64,000 nt of DNA, from the NCBI GenBank assembly GCA_910579685.1, contig CAJTVN010000016.1:38875-102874 (forward strand), given 5' to 3'. Each line of letters begins with the position of its first letter. Within the stretch, counting starts at the first letter, position 1. Under the pieces are notes generated by a model that was not told the DNA's origin, did no database searches, and saw nothing but the letters and a program-made list of their open reading frames with translations. Source of the DNA: an uncultured Lachnospiraceae bacterium. GTDB lineage: Bacteria > Bacillota > Clostridia > Lachnospirales > Lachnospiraceae. Position numbers and translations under genes: made by a program. Below, one piece after another: positions 25,346-35,198 of this stretch.

Positions 25346-27138
25346 AGCGGGAGGCTGTATTTCATATTAACACGGAGGAGTATATTTATCCGGTAGCAAG
25401 AAACCGGCTGATCGTGAGAATCCGGACGGCAAAAAAGGAAATACGGCAATGTCAGATCATCTACTGGGACAGGACAGACTGTGCCGGGAGAAAGATTCTC
25501 GATATGGAATGTGCGTACAGGGATGGATTGTTTGATTATTTCCAGGCAAATCTGGTTTTTCCCCGGGTCGCCAGATATCAGAAGTATTATTTCCGCCTGA
25601 AAGAGACAAACGGTGAGATCTGGTATTATAGTGTTTTCGGAATTGGCAGGCAGGAGCCCGGGGACAATTTTTTTGAATACCTGTATGCGAATCAAAATGA
25701 CGTGATCTCTGTCCCCGGCTGGGCACAGGGAACGGTCTATTATCAGATTTTTCCGGAACGGTTTTTTAACGGGGATGGCCGGAACGATCCGGATTCCTGT
25801 ATGGAATGGGGGACTCCTCCGACCAGGGAAAACTATATGGGAGGAGATCTGGAAGGAATTCGGCAGAAGATCCCCTATCTCAGGCGGCTTGGGATTGAAT
25901 GCCTGTATCTGAATCCCATATTCGAAGGGGATTTTAACCACAAGTATGCCACCACGGATTATTTCCGCATCGACCCTATATTTGGAACAAACGAAACGTT
26001 CCGGGCGCTGGTGGAAGATTGCCACGGAGCCGGTATCCGGGTGGTGCTTGACGGAGTGTTTAATCATACGGGAATTCATTTTCCGCCCTTTCAGGATCTT
26101 TTGAAGAAGCAGGAGTGTTCGGAATATCGGGAGTGGTTTTTAGTCAACAGCTATCCGGTGGCCGTAACCCACCATAGCTATGAATGTGTGGGCGCATACA
26201 AGTGGATGCCAAAGCTGAATACGGCAAACCGAAAGGTAAGGGAATTTGTTCTCGGGGTGCTGGATCACTGGATTGCGCAGTATGGAATCGACGGCTGGAG
26301 GCTGGATGTGGCTGACGAGACGGATCCAGCCCTGTGGCAGGAGGCCAGGCTTTACCTGAAAGAGCGGTATCCCGAGGTGATATTGATCGGGGAGACCTGG
26401 GGCTATGGAGGCCGGCTTCTCAGGGGAAATCAGATGGACTGTGTTATGAACTACATGTTCCGGGACATAGTCAGAGATTATTTTGGAAAGGAAATCCTCA
26501 CCGAGGAAGAGCTGGATCACAGGCTGAACCGGATGCTTGCGTTGCACAGGGATCAGACGAACCGCCTGATGTACAATCTTCTTGACAGTCATGACACGGA
26601 ACGGTTTCTGTACTGGTGCAGACAGGACAGGAGAAGGATGATGCTCGCCGTCGCATTCCAGATGCTTTTTCCCGGATCGCCTGCGGTCTATTATGGAGAT
26701 GAGGCCGGGATTACGGGTGAAAACGATCCGGACTGCAGAAAATGCATGGTATGGAGCGGGAGAGAGGACGAGCTGTTTTCCTGGTATCAGAAATGGATCC
26801 ATGTAAGAAAGAAGTACCGATGTATCAGAGAGGGAAGTTACCGAACCATTCTTGCGGACCGGCAGGGAAAGGCCTTCGGATTTGTCAGAGCCTGTGGAAA
26901 GGAGCGAATTTATGCATTTTTCCATAAAGGGGAGGAAAGTGCGGAGATAATCTGCCCTGTTTTGGAAGCGGGGGAGTATGAGGATATCGAGGGGACGGAA
27001 TGCTTCCGTGCGGAAAGGGCAGATGGCAAGGCCGGTCTTTTCAATGAAGACATCATGGATTATAAAGGGGTGATACGAATGAAAATGGAGCCCTGTTCGA
27101 TCAAGGTCATAAAAGAAAAAGGAGGATTTGAAGGATGA
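25342..27138 (+). CDS. Neopullulanase / cyclomaltodextrinase-like alpha-amylase, GH13 (subfamily 20 type)
   Basis: This retaining alpha-glucan hydrolase of 598 residues has an N-terminal CBM34-like beta domain (residues 1-125) and then the GH13 barrel. The nucleophile is D322 (GWRLDVADE), the acid/base E351 (LIGETWG) and the transition-state aspartate D418 (LLDSHDTERF). It has no signal peptide, so it degrades imported maltodextrins, cyclodextrins or pullulan fragments in the cytoplasm. The GTG start at 25342 overlaps the LacI stop, with AGGAGGAG just before. The stop overlaps the next start as ATGA, so the binding-protein gene is coupled to it. Confidence 0.93.
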   Translation: MKREAVFHINTEEYIYPVARNRLIVRIRTAKKEIRQCQIIYWDRTDCAGRKILDMECAYRDGLFDYFQANLVFPRVARYQKYYFRLKETNGEIWYYSVFGIGRQEPGDNFFEYLYANQNDVISVPGWAQGTVYYQIFPERFFNGDGRNDPDSCMEWGTPPTRENYMGGDLEGIRQKIPYLRRLGIECLYLNPIFEGDFNHKYATTDYFRIDPIFGTNETFRALVEDCHGAGIRVVLDGVFNHTGIHFPPFQDLLKKQECSEYREWFLVNSYPVAVTHHSYECVGAYKWMPKLNTANRKVREFVLGVLDHWIAQYGIDGWRLDVADETDPALWQEARLYLKERYPEVILIGETWGYGGRLLRGNQMDCVMNYMFRDIVRDYFGKEILTEEELDHRLNRMLALHRDQTNRLMYNLLDSHDTERFLYWCRQDRRRMMLAVAFQMLFPGSPAVYYGDEAGITGENDPDCRKCMVWSGREDELFSWYQKWIHVRKKYRCIREGSYRTILADRQGKAFGFVRACGKERIYAFFHKGEESAEIICPVLEAGEYEDIEGTECFRAERADGKAGLFNEDIMDYKGVIRMKMEPCSIKVIKEKGGFEG

Positions 27139-28475
27139 AAGCACACAAAAAAATACTGGCAATTTTACTCACAACCGTGATATGCCTGGCAGCTATGATG
27201 GGATGTGGAAAATCACCAGTACAATCTGAAACCGACTCGCAGAGTCAGGAAACAGCGCGGAAAGCTTCTTCGGAACCTGCCGAAACTGAGAGCAAAGCGA
27301 AAGAGCCGTTGGAAGTTACGATCAATTTCTGGCACCATTACAGTGCGCAGTCGGCCGAAAACGAAACGCTCACAAAGGTTCTGATCCCGAAATTTGAGGA
27401 AGAAAATCCGGGGATCAGGGTAAACGCCGTGTCGCATGAATGGGCGGATCTCCACGAAAAGCTGCTGATCAGCGCACAGTCCGGCACGCTGCCTGACGTG
27501 GCAAGGCTTGACAGTGCCTGGGTTCCAGAACTTTGGGAGATGGGGATATTGACATCACTTGACGAAGAGATGTCCGATTTTGACGAGGTGTCAGGAGCCC
27601 TTCTCGAAAGCGCCATGAGCACGGCCCGGATAGACGGCCATTTCTATGGCCTGGCTCTGAACACAAACACCAAAATCCTGTTTTATAATGTAAAAGCCCT
27701 TGCGGAAGCAGGCATTGACGTGCCTGAAACCATGGATGAATTTGTGACTGCGGTAAAAGCCCTTGCGGGAACAAACGGCAACGGGCAGCAGGTATGGGGC
27801 TACAACGAGCCCGCTCTGTCCGGATGGAATCTGTGCCCTTTCATATGGAGCATGGGAGGTTCCCTTACGGACGAGGCGCAGACAAAGGGATCCGGTTTTA
27901 TTAACAGCCCGCAGACAGTCGAGGCAATTGAAATGTTTGCAGATCTGTATGCGGACGGTGCGATCACTGGCTGGAACAGCGGAGACATTCCCATGACAGA
28001 CGGCTTTGGAACCGGCAGATACATGATGCTGCTGGAGGGCCCCTGGAAGGTCGCTGAAATGAAAGGAGCTTATCCGGATTTCGAATATGCCACAGCTGGG
28101 ATGCCCGCGGGAAAAGGAGGCTCCGTCTCCGTGTTAGGCGGTGAAGATATCGCAATGTTTAACAGTGCGGACAAAGATGCGTCATGGAAATTCATGAAAT
28201 TCATGACGGGCGGATATGCGCAGGAGGAGATGGCAAAATGCGGCCAGATTCCGGTAAATAAGGAAGCGCTTGAGAGCGATACGGCGAAGGAAGCCGATTT
28301 TGCGCCTTTCCTTGAGGCTATCGCCGCTGCAAAGTCGCGTCCAACGGTATCCTGCTGGTCGGAAATGGATAATGAGCTTTCCGTTGCTGTTACCGCAGTG
28401 GTAAGCGGTGAGAAAACGGCGGCACAGGCCATGGACGAACTTGCAGAAAAATTTGATGCACTGCTTGCAAAATAA
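27135..28475 (+). CDS. Maltodextrin-type ABC transporter solute-binding lipoprotein
   Basis: This 446-residue lipoprotein has its lipobox at C24 (LAAMMGCGKS), a short S/T/E/K-rich linker and a MalE-like binding fold (ITINFWHHYSAQ...; GGSLTDEA; AAWKFMKFMTGG-like end). It should deliver alpha-glucan oligosaccharides to the permeases that follow. The start overlaps the GH13 stop by four bases. A stem-loop fills the gap to the first permease gene. Confidence 0.93.
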   Translation: MKAHKKILAILLTTVICLAAMMGCGKSPVQSETDSQSQETARKASSEPAETESKAKEPLEVTINFWHHYSAQSAENETLTKVLIPKFEEENPGIRVNAVSHEWADLHEKLLISAQSGTLPDVARLDSAWVPELWEMGILTSLDEEMSDFDEVSGALLESAMSTARIDGHFYGLALNTNTKILFYNVKALAEAGIDVPETMDEFVTAVKALAGTNGNGQQVWGYNEPALSGWNLCPFIWSMGGSLTDEAQTKGSGFINSPQTVEAIEMFADLYADGAITGWNSGDIPMTDGFGTGRYMMLLEGPWKVAEMKGAYPDFEYATAGMPAGKGGSVSVLGGEDIAMFNSADKDASWKFMKFMTGGYAQEEMAKCGQIPVNKEALESDTAKEADFAPFLEAIAAAKSRPTVSCWSEMDNELSVAVTAVVSGEKTAAQAMDELAEKFDALLAK

Positions 28476-28518
28476 CACCGTACTTATTATAGCCGCAAAA
28501 CGAAACAAAGTCAATTGA

Positions 28519-28599
28519 CTGCGGAAAGCAGAAGATAGATTTGGCGCCTTGGGCTGGTTTTCCAGTCGTCCGGTATCCTGCAGCTTCTGTTTTCCGCAG
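28519..28599 (+). promoter_or_regulatory. Intercistronic stem-loop between binding protein and permease genes
   Basis: CTGCGGAAAGCAGAAG (28519-28534) pairs with CTTCTGTTTTCCGCAG (28584-28599), 16 bp with one G-U pair. No T-run follows. The right arm ends 18 bases before the permease start, so it could stabilise the upstream message and slow translation or transcription of the permeases. Confidence 0.7.
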
Positions 28600-28616
28600 C
28601 GGAGGAAAGGTATTTT

Positions 28617-29498
28617 ATGAGAATTTCCACAAAAAGTAAATGGCAGATTGCCCTGCTTCTTCTGCCCGGACTTCTGATCTTTGGAACGTTTACCTTATAC
28701 CCGATTATAAAGCTGTTTTATATGAGCTTTTTTGAGTGGGATTTTAAAAATGCGCTGGGACAGTCTTTTATCGGGATGGGAAACTACAGGGAGGTGGCGG
28801 GGGACGTCTATTTCAGAACCGCCTTTGTAAATACGATTCTGTACACATTGATAACCGTGCCGGGACAGATGGTGATCGGGTTTCTCATTGCGCTTTTGAT
28901 CAGTCAGGTCACAAAATTCAAAGTGGGATACAGGGTTCTGTATTATCTGCCCGTGGTCACCTCATGGGTGATTGCATCCCTGGTCTTCAAGTATGTGTTT
29001 AACACGGAGGGGCTTTTGAATTATTTTCTGGTGAATATCGCGCATGTGGCGGGAAAAAATGTGCGTTGGCTGGATACGAGATGGGGCGGTCTTGCGGTGG
29101 CGATGCTTTTGGGGATCTGGAAAGGAATCGGATGGAACATGGTGGTATTTCTGGCCGCCCTTCAGACGGTTTCACAGGATCTGTATGAAGCGGCGGAGGT
29201 TGACGGCGCAGGCCCTGTTCGAAAGCTGTTTGCAGTTACGCTTCCGGGGATCCGGGGGACGATTCTCTTTGCCCTGGTGATGCTGACCATAGGAGGCTTC
29301 AACGTCTTTACTTCCGTGAAGATGATTACGGGAGGAGAACCGGCGCACCGGACGGACGTGGTGCTCACCTGGATGTATTACAAGGCGTTCAGTGCGGGAA
29401 AGTTTGGGTATTCTGCGGCGCTTTCCTTTCTCATAACACTGGCGCTTGCAGTCCTTGCGGTAATACAGTTCCGCCTCATGCAGAAAAAAGACAGATAG
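28617..29498 (+). CDS. Sugar ABC transporter permease, MalF/UgpA type
   Basis: A 293-residue membrane protein with six helices and the coupling motif YEAAEVDGAGPVRKLFAVTLPGI. It is the first permease of the alpha-glucan importer, together with the MalG-type subunit that starts 10 bases after its stop. GGAGGAAAGG lies before the ATG. As in the other transporter operons here, no ATPase gene is present. Confidence 0.93.
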   Translation: MRISTKSKWQIALLLLPGLLIFGTFTLYPIIKLFYMSFFEWDFKNALGQSFIGMGNYREVAGDVYFRTAFVNTILYTLITVPGQMVIGFLIALLISQVTKFKVGYRVLYYLPVVTSWVIASLVFKYVFNTEGLLNYFLVNIAHVAGKNVRWLDTRWGGLAVAMLLGIWKGIGWNMVVFLAALQTVSQDLYEAAEVDGAGPVRKLFAVTLPGIRGTILFALVMLTIGGFNVFTSVKMITGGEPAHRTDVVLTWMYYKAFSAGKFGYSAALSFLITLALAVLAVIQFRLMQKKDR

Positions 29499-29508
29499 GA
29501 GGCAGTGA

Positions 29509-30339
29509 ATGAAAAGAAAAAATTTGTGGATTCATTTGATTCTGTTTTCCGGGCTGGCGCTCGTGATCCTGCCCATGGTATATATGGTCAGTACCTCGTT
29601 AAAGCCAAACGGGGCTTTATACGAATATCCGCCCCGGTTCCTTCCATCCCTGAGCGAGATAACCGTGGAAAATTACAAATATATTCTGGGACAGGGAAAA
29701 TTCTATATCAATTTTCTCAACAGTATTTTTGTGGCTTTCGTCTCCGTGCTGATTACGGCCATGGTATCCTCCGCACTGGGCTATGTGATGGCAAGGTTTG
29801 AGTTTCCGGGAAAGGGCTTTCTCTTTTCTTTTATTGTGCTGACCATGATTATTCCCGGACTTACCCTTATTATTCCTCAATACGAGCTTGCGGTGAAGCT
29901 GCGGGCCATCAATTCCCTTGTCGGCCTGATCCCCTTTTATGTGGCGTGGACCATTCCTTATTCCACCTTCATGATAAAAGGCTTCGTGGAAAATGTGCCA
30001 AGAGAGCTGGACGAGGCGACTTACATGGACGGGGGAAGCGTGTTCACGGTTTTTGCAAGAGTTATTCTTCCTCTGGCAAAACCGGGGATCGCCTCGGTTT
30101 CCATCTTTAATTTTCTTACCTCGTGGGAGGAATTTCCCTGGGCAAACACGGTGATCAATGACAATCTGAAACGCACGCTGCCCATTGCGATTTCCGGATT
30201 TTTTGGTCAACATCAGTTTACGCAGTGGGGCTATGTCTTTGCCCTGTCCGTGTTCAGTCTGGCGCCAATCCTGCTGGTTTTTCTTTTTTGCCAGAGATTT
30301 TTTGTGGAAGGCCTTACCAGCGGGAGTGTAAAGGGGTGA
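29509..30339 (+). CDS. Sugar ABC transporter permease, MalG/UgpE type
   Basis: A 276-residue membrane protein with six helices, coupling motif RELDEATYMDGGSVFTVFARVILPL and the usual ending RFFVEGLTSGSVKG. It completes the alpha-glucan importer. The ATG at 29509 follows AGGAGGCAGTGA. Its last 26 bases overlap the end of the converging LacI gene, and I see no terminator, so the two transcripts may interfere. Confidence 0.93.
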   Translation: MKRKNLWIHLILFSGLALVILPMVYMVSTSLKPNGALYEYPPRFLPSLSEITVENYKYILGQGKFYINFLNSIFVAFVSVLITAMVSSALGYVMARFEFPGKGFLFSFIVLTMIIPGLTLIIPQYELAVKLRAINSLVGLIPFYVAWTIPYSTFMIKGFVENVPRELDEATYMDGGSVFTVFARVILPLAKPGIASVSIFNFLTSWEEFPWANTVINDNLKRTLPIAISGFFGQHQFTQWGYVFALSVFSLAPILLVFLFCQRFFVEGLTSGSVKG

Positions 30340-31357
30340 CGGACTCGGTGCGGTCTTCCTTCGTGGTTCCTCCATAGCGGTACTTCACGGGCAGCAGCGT
30401 GAGACTTGGAACGGTCTGGGAATCCTGGGTTACCAGGATTTCCACGCATTTTTGCGCAAGCTGCTCGATAGGCTGGCAGATGGAGGAGACGAACAGGCCG
30501 TCCTGTACGTTCCCAAATTTGGTGATGCCGTCAAAGCCGATGAGCTGGACATCCTCCGGAACCCGGAAACCATCCTGTTTCAGGAGATTCATGAACAGAT
30601 AACCATGATAATCCGTATGGGCGAACACGCCGTCAAAGGTGAGCGTTCCGTCTTCTCTCTTGTGCTTTTCCAGAAATTCCTTCATGATCTCAATTTTCTC
30701 ATCACAGTCCACCACATCCAGATAATCCGGCTGCAGTCCGTATTTTTTGCAGGCGTGGAGGTAGCCGTCCTTTCGCTTGTCGGATTCCCCGGGAAAGACA
30801 GAGTGGAAGCGGATATAAATCGGATGTTTGCAGCCGAATTCCAGAAGCTTTTCGATGGCAAGACAGCCTCCGGCAAAATTATCCGAAGCCACCCGGGGGA
30901 TCACCTGGTTTTCGAAGAAGCGGTCGAACACCACGATGGGAAGATCCCGGGTGATGTATTTGCCCACATCCGAGTAGGTAAGGGCGATAATGCCGTCCAC
31001 CTTGTTGTTGATGGCCATATTCAGATAATCGATCTCCTTTTCCGGAATGCCGTCCGCACAGCACAGCAGAAGCTTCATTCCTTTCTTATATAAGGCGGCC
31101 TCGATATGGTCGGCGAAGGCGGCGAAAAAGGGATTATGAGTGTTGGGGATGATCAGAGCCACCAGATTGCTCCTCTGCGTTTTAAGACCCCTTGCATAAG
31201 TGTTTACCTCATAATGAAGCTCCTTGATGGCGTTCTCGACCTTGATTCTGTTTTTTTCCGAGACGGGGATTCCGTTGATTACCTTGGAGACGGTTCCCAG
31301 GGCCACGCCGGCCTGTTTTGCCACATCCTTCATGGTGGCGGCTCTTTTGGAAGTCAT
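30314..31357 (-). CDS. LacI-family regulator of the fructan/GRE locus
   Basis: This 347-residue regulator has a helix-turn-helix at residues 6-60 (TMKDVAKQAGVALGTVSKVINGIPVSEKNRIKVENAIKEL) and a sugar-binding core (RVASDNFAGGCLAIEKLLEFG; QLIGFDGI). I place the start at ATG 31357, seven bases after GGAGG; two ATG triplets nearby are out of frame or further upstream. It diverges from the transporter operon at 31637. The shared region has three GAAACGTTTC-like operators, so it should repress both itself and the fructan locus until an imported sugar binds. Confidence 0.92.
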   Translation of the reverse strand: MTSKRAATMKDVAKQAGVALGTVSKVINGIPVSEKNRIKVENAIKELHYEVNTYARGLKTQRSNLVALIIPNTHNPFFAAFADHIEAALYKKGMKLLLCCADGIPEKEIDYLNMAINNKVDGIIALTYSDVGKYITRDLPIVVFDRFFENQVIPRVASDNFAGGCLAIEKLLEFGCKHPIYIRFHSVFPGESDKRKDGYLHACKKYGLQPDYLDVVDCDEKIEIMKEFLEKHKREDGTLTFDGVFAHTDYHGYLFMNLLKQDGFRVPEDVQLIGFDGITKFGNVQDGLFVSSICQPIEQLAQKCVEILVTQDSQTVPSLTLLPVKYRYGGTTKEDRTESVTPLHSRW

Positions 31358-31397
31358 GTCATTCCCTCCGTTTCTATTTATAAACATCTATCCAACG

Positions 31398-31440
31398 GAT
31401 GCCTGCGGATTGTTTTGCGTTTCGTGCTTTCACAATCCTT
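31398..31440. repeat. Dispersed hairpin repeat, copy B
   Basis: This is a second copy of the element at 12613-12653, with the same GGATTGT/ACAATCC outer stem and a few substitutions in the inner arm. As with copy A, it lies upstream of a leftward gene, 40 bases before the LacI start. Confidence 0.7.
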
Positions 31441-31470
31441 GCATCTTACACTATTTATACCACAATTAGA

Positions 31471-31612
31471 GGAACGTTTCAATTAGTGAAAATTAATAAT
31501 TGAAACGTTTCATAATTGTCTGTTTTTAACAAAGTGTATTTTATTTTAAAAACTATATTGATTATTTTTGTTATAGATGCTATGATTGTCACAACAGAAA
31601 TGAAACGTTTCA
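31471..31612. promoter_or_regulatory. Divergent control region with three LacI operators and operon promoter
   Basis: Operators are GGAACGTTTC (31471-31480, imperfect) and two perfect 12-bp palindromes TGAAACGTTTCA at 31501-31512 and 31601-31612, centres 100 bases apart. For the rightward operon I read TTGATT (31558-31563), 17 bases, TATGAT (31581-31586); the third operator then covers the early transcribed region. The outer two sites are placed to repress the leftward LacI promoter. Confidence 0.82.
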
Positions 31613-31636
31613 CAAATTATGAAGGAGGAGAGCACC

Positions 31637-32593
31637 ATGAAGAAGGGGAAGAAGGAAGGCACGGCTGTAAGTGCCGGAACGATACCCAAAGAAAATCTTT
31701 GGAAGCAGATGAAAAAGCACTGGGAATTTTACCTGTTGCTGCTTCCGGGAATCATTATAACCGTTATTTATAAGTACATACCCATTTACGGGATCCAGAT
31801 TGCGTTTCGGGATTACAACGCCATGGACGGCTTCTGGGGAAGCACCTGGGTGGGGCTTAAGTGGTTCGAGAGGTTCTTTAACAATTACAACAGCGTCCGC
31901 ATGATCCGCAACACCGTGCTTCTTAGCTTATACAGTATTTTGTGGACGTTCCCGATTCCCATTATTTTGGCTCTTCTGATCAACCAGGTAAAGCTCAAGA
32001 AGTTCCAGAGGGTTTCCCAGACGGTTCTGTATGCGCCTCACTTTATCTCCGTCATGATCCTGTGCGGTATGCTGCGGATCTTCCTCTCGCCTTACGGCGG
32101 ACTGATCAGCCTCATCATGCAGGCCTTCGGGGCGGAGCCGGTGAACCTGATTGATTCCTCATCCGCTTTCCGCACGATTTATATCGCATCCAGTATCTGG
32201 CAGGATGCGGGCTGGGGAACCATCATCTACATAGCGACGCTCTCCAGCGTGGACGCTTCCCTGCATGAGGCGGCCAAGGTGGACGGGGCCAGTGCCCTGC
32301 AGAGGATCTGGCATATCGACATACCGGAGCTGATCCCGGTGATTGTGATCCAGCTGATCATGTCTTTCGGAAACCTGATGAATGTGGGATTTGAAAAGGC
32401 TTATCTGCTGCAGACTTCCCTGAACAAGGAGACGTCGGAGATTATCGCAACCTACGTTTACGAACAGGGTATGTTGAAGGCCATGTACAGCTTTTCCACG
32501 GCGGTCAGCTTGTTTAACACGGTAGTTAACATCATCCTGCTCCTGATAGTGAACAAGATCTGCAATAAGCTTTCCAACGTAAGTTTTGTATAG
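31637..32593 (+). CDS. Complex-sugar ABC transporter permease, LplB type (fructan locus)
   Basis: A 318-residue membrane protein with a charged N-terminal tail (about 30 residues), six helices and the coupling motif LHEAAKVDGASALQRIWHIDIPEL. It is closer to the LplB family than to MalF, so the importer probably handles complex or branched oligosaccharides. I place the start at ATG 31637, six bases after GGAGGAG; the frame opens earlier at 31619, inside the leader. It is the first gene of the LacI-controlled fructan/GRE locus. Confidence 0.93.
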   Translation: MKKGKKEGTAVSAGTIPKENLWKQMKKHWEFYLLLLPGIIITVIYKYIPIYGIQIAFRDYNAMDGFWGSTWVGLKWFERFFNNYNSVRMIRNTVLLSLYSILWTFPIPIILALLINQVKLKKFQRVSQTVLYAPHFISVMILCGMLRIFLSPYGGLISLIMQAFGAEPVNLIDSSSAFRTIYIASSIWQDAGWGTIIYIATLSSVDASLHEAAKVDGASALQRIWHIDIPELIPVIVIQLIMSFGNLMNVGFEKAYLLQTSLNKETSEIIATYVYEQGMLKAMYSFSTAVSLFNTVVNIILLLIVNKICNKLSNVSFV

Positions 32594-32608
32594 AGGAGGG
32601 AGAGTAAA

Positions 32609-33502
32609 GTGAAAAAAGAAAGCAAGATGTCATCTGATAAGGTATTTGATTTTGTAAACTGTGCATTCCTGCTGGTATTGGTAATCATTGTGGCCTATCC
32701 TCTCTATTATGTGCTGGTGGCATCCATCTCGGATCCTTACGAGGTGTATGCGGGAAAGACCTTCCTGCTTCCCTCCAAGGTGACGTTCGAGGGCTATGCG
32801 AGAGTGTTTAAGGAGCAGTCCATTGCGAAAGGTTATCTGAACAGTATTTATTACACGGTTCTGGGAACGCTGGTGTCCGTGGCGTTGATCATCACCACCG
32901 GCTACTGCGTATCCAAAAAGACGCTTCCCTTCCGGCGTGCGATCATGATCTTCTATGTGATCACCATGTATTTTGGAGGCGGGCTGATCCCCACTTACCT
33001 GGTGGTTTCCAAGACGGGGCTGTTAAACAGCGTATGGTCCCTGATCCTTCCGGGCGGCGTTGCGGTCTACAACGTGATTGTGGCAAGGACATATTTTGAG
33101 AGCAGCATTCCGGAAGAGCTCTACGAGGCGGCGGCCATTGACGGCAGCAGCAATCTGGGAACCTTCTTCAAGATTGCGCTTCCCCTGGCAAAGCCCATCC
33201 TGGCGGTGATGGTGATCTTTACCATGGTGGCCTACTGGAACGACTGGTTTACCTCTCTGATTTATATGAGTGACAAGGCGAAATATCCTCTGCAGCTGGC
33301 TCTGCGCCAGATCCTGATCCAGAGTCAGGCCACGGCGACCATGATGGGAAATATGGACGGCGGCTATGCGGAGGCAAACAAGATAACGGAGCTGATCAAA
33401 TTCGCATCTATCGTGGTGGGTGCCGTACCCATGCTGATCGCATACCCGTTTGTACAGAAATACTTTGAAAAAGGCTTTATGGCCGGTGCGGTAAAGGGCT
33501 GA
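32609..33502 (+). CDS. Complex-sugar ABC transporter permease, YtcP type (fructan locus)
   Basis: A 297-residue membrane protein with six helices, the coupling motif EELYEAAAIDGSSNLGTFFKIALPL and the ending QKYFEKGFMAGAVKG. The GTG at 32609 lies eight bases after GGAGGG. It pairs with the LplB-type subunit 15 bases upstream and with the large binding lipoprotein downstream. Confidence 0.93.
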   Translation: MKKESKMSSDKVFDFVNCAFLLVLVIIVAYPLYYVLVASISDPYEVYAGKTFLLPSKVTFEGYARVFKEQSIAKGYLNSIYYTVLGTLVSVALIITTGYCVSKKTLPFRRAIMIFYVITMYFGGGLIPTYLVVSKTGLLNSVWSLILPGGVAVYNVIVARTYFESSIPEELYEAAAIDGSSNLGTFFKIALPLAKPILAVMVIFTMVAYWNDWFTSLIYMSDKAKYPLQLALRQILIQSQATATMMGNMDGGYAEANKITELIKFASIVVGAVPMLIAYPFVQKYFEKGFMAGAVKG

Positions 33503-33537
33503 CACGGCTTGAGCGATAAAAAGAAATGGAGGTTACT

Positions 33538-35178
33538 ATGAAAAGGATTGTAAAACAACTGACAGCAATGGGACTGACAGCGGCCATGGCTCTGACTATG
33601 GCGGCCTGTGGAGGAAAGTCCTCAGGGACGGATGCGGCGCAGACGGACACTGCGCAGACGAATTTCAAGATTTTTGCGGGGATCAGCCCGCTCTCCCCGG
33701 ATAACAGCGAGAAGCCGCTGGTAAAGCAGCTGAACGAGGCCATGGGCGTTACCATTGAGTGGAACTGCGTTTCCGGTGATACCCTTACCGAGAAGAAAAA
33801 CCTGATCTTAAATGCCGGGGACGATCTTCCGGATGCGTTGATGGCAGCGCAGATGACGGACAGCGAGCTGATCACAGGAGGCTCCAGCGGACTTCTGATC
33901 CCTCTCGAGGGCTATATCAACGAGGAGACCATGCCAAACCTGATGAAGATCGTGGAGAAACGCCCCAATATGCTGGCAACCTGCACCATGCCGGACGGCC
34001 ATATCTACGGGCTTCCCAGTATTTCGGAGATGGGATTTGAGTACAAGGACGGAAACACCTATTATATCGGAGCTATTCCGCAGTTCACGGCAATCAACAC
34101 CAAGTGGCTGGAGGCCGTAAATATGGAGATGCCCACTACCGTGGATGAGCTTCATGACGTGCTGGTGGCATTTAAGGAAAATGATGTGAATGGAAACGGG
34201 GATGCCACGGACGAGATTCCCATGTCCTTTATCTTCCCGGAGAGCAACGGCGCATGGTGCGCAGGCATGAGCACCTTTTTCGCACCCTTTGGCTGCACGG
34301 ATTATCAGATGGATCACAGGGCAATCAAGGATGGTAAGGTGTACTATCAGGCGGCTTCCGAGGAATATAAGAATGCCATCGCCTACTACCATGACTGGTT
34401 TGAGGAAGGCCTGATTGATATCGAGGTGTTCTCACAGGATTCCAGTCAGTATATCGCAAAGGGCAACGGTGACGACGCCCGTCTCGGTGTCTTTGTCTGG
34501 TGGGAGATTCCCGAGGTGGTAGGAAAAGAGAGAGCGGCGGATTACGCATATCTCCCGATTCTGAACGGACCGGACGGAACGCACCATGTAAACTTAAACG
34601 AAATGGGTACTACGGGCCACGACGCTTTCTCGGTGACAAAGGCCTGCAAGAATCCCGAGCTTCTGCTCAAGTGGGTGGATCAGAGATACGAGCCCCTCAT
34701 CAGTATGCAGTGTATCTATGGACCGATCGGCGTTTTCTATACCGACGAGCCTGACGAAAACGGCTGCTACTCCATGAGAGAGCTGAATGAGGGCGAGACC
34801 GAAGGCGAGCTGAAATCCAAATCCGAGTGGACCGGTCCCTCCGAGCAGCTGGCAGAGGATTATGGCACCTACTATTATATGGAAGAAAGAGCACAGCAGA
34901 GACTTGACGACCTGAATGATTTCTGGTTCCAGTATGTTGACAGCACAGAATACTTCCCGTCTGTTGTTTATACAGAGGAGGAGATCGAGGTGATCAACGA
35001 CAAGCTCAGCGATCTGAAAGCCATGAGCGAGGAGAGGATTGCACACTGGCTTCGGGACGGCGGTATTGAGAACGAGTGGGATCAGTACCTGTCAGATCTT
35101 GACAGCATGGGACTCCAGGATGTGATCGGAGCATGGCAGGCAGCTTATGACCGCTATGCCGAGGCGCTCGGGGAGTAA
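33538..35178 (+). CDS. Large solute-binding lipoprotein of the fructan locus
   Basis: This 546-residue LplA-like lipoprotein has a lipobox ending at C24 (LTMAACGG), a short linker and a type-1 binding fold of the large kind that fits LplB/YtcP permeases. GGAGG stands six bases before ATG 33538. The ligand is probably the fructan or difructose compound handled by the downstream GH32 and GH172 enzymes. A terminator-like hairpin separates it from the glycyl radical enzyme gene, so the enzymes would be made at lower levels than the binding protein. Confidence 0.92.
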   Translation: MKRIVKQLTAMGLTAAMALTMAACGGKSSGTDAAQTDTAQTNFKIFAGISPLSPDNSEKPLVKQLNEAMGVTIEWNCVSGDTLTEKKNLILNAGDDLPDALMAAQMTDSELITGGSSGLLIPLEGYINEETMPNLMKIVEKRPNMLATCTMPDGHIYGLPSISEMGFEYKDGNTYYIGAIPQFTAINTKWLEAVNMEMPTTVDELHDVLVAFKENDVNGNGDATDEIPMSFIFPESNGAWCAGMSTFFAPFGCTDYQMDHRAIKDGKVYYQAASEEYKNAIAYYHDWFEEGLIDIEVFSQDSSQYIAKGNGDDARLGVFVWWEIPEVVGKERAADYAYLPILNGPDGTHHVNLNEMGTTGHDAFSVTKACKNPELLLKWVDQRYEPLISMQCIYGPIGVFYTDEPDENGCYSMRELNEGETEGELKSKSEWTGPSEQLAEDYGTYYYMEERAQQRLDDLNDFWFQYVDSTEYFPSVVYTEEEIEVINDKLSDLKAMSEERIAHWLRDGGIENEWDQYLSDLDSMGLQDVIGAWQAAYDRYAEALGE

Positions 35179-35198
35179 GCGGCAGGAAACGAATTGGA

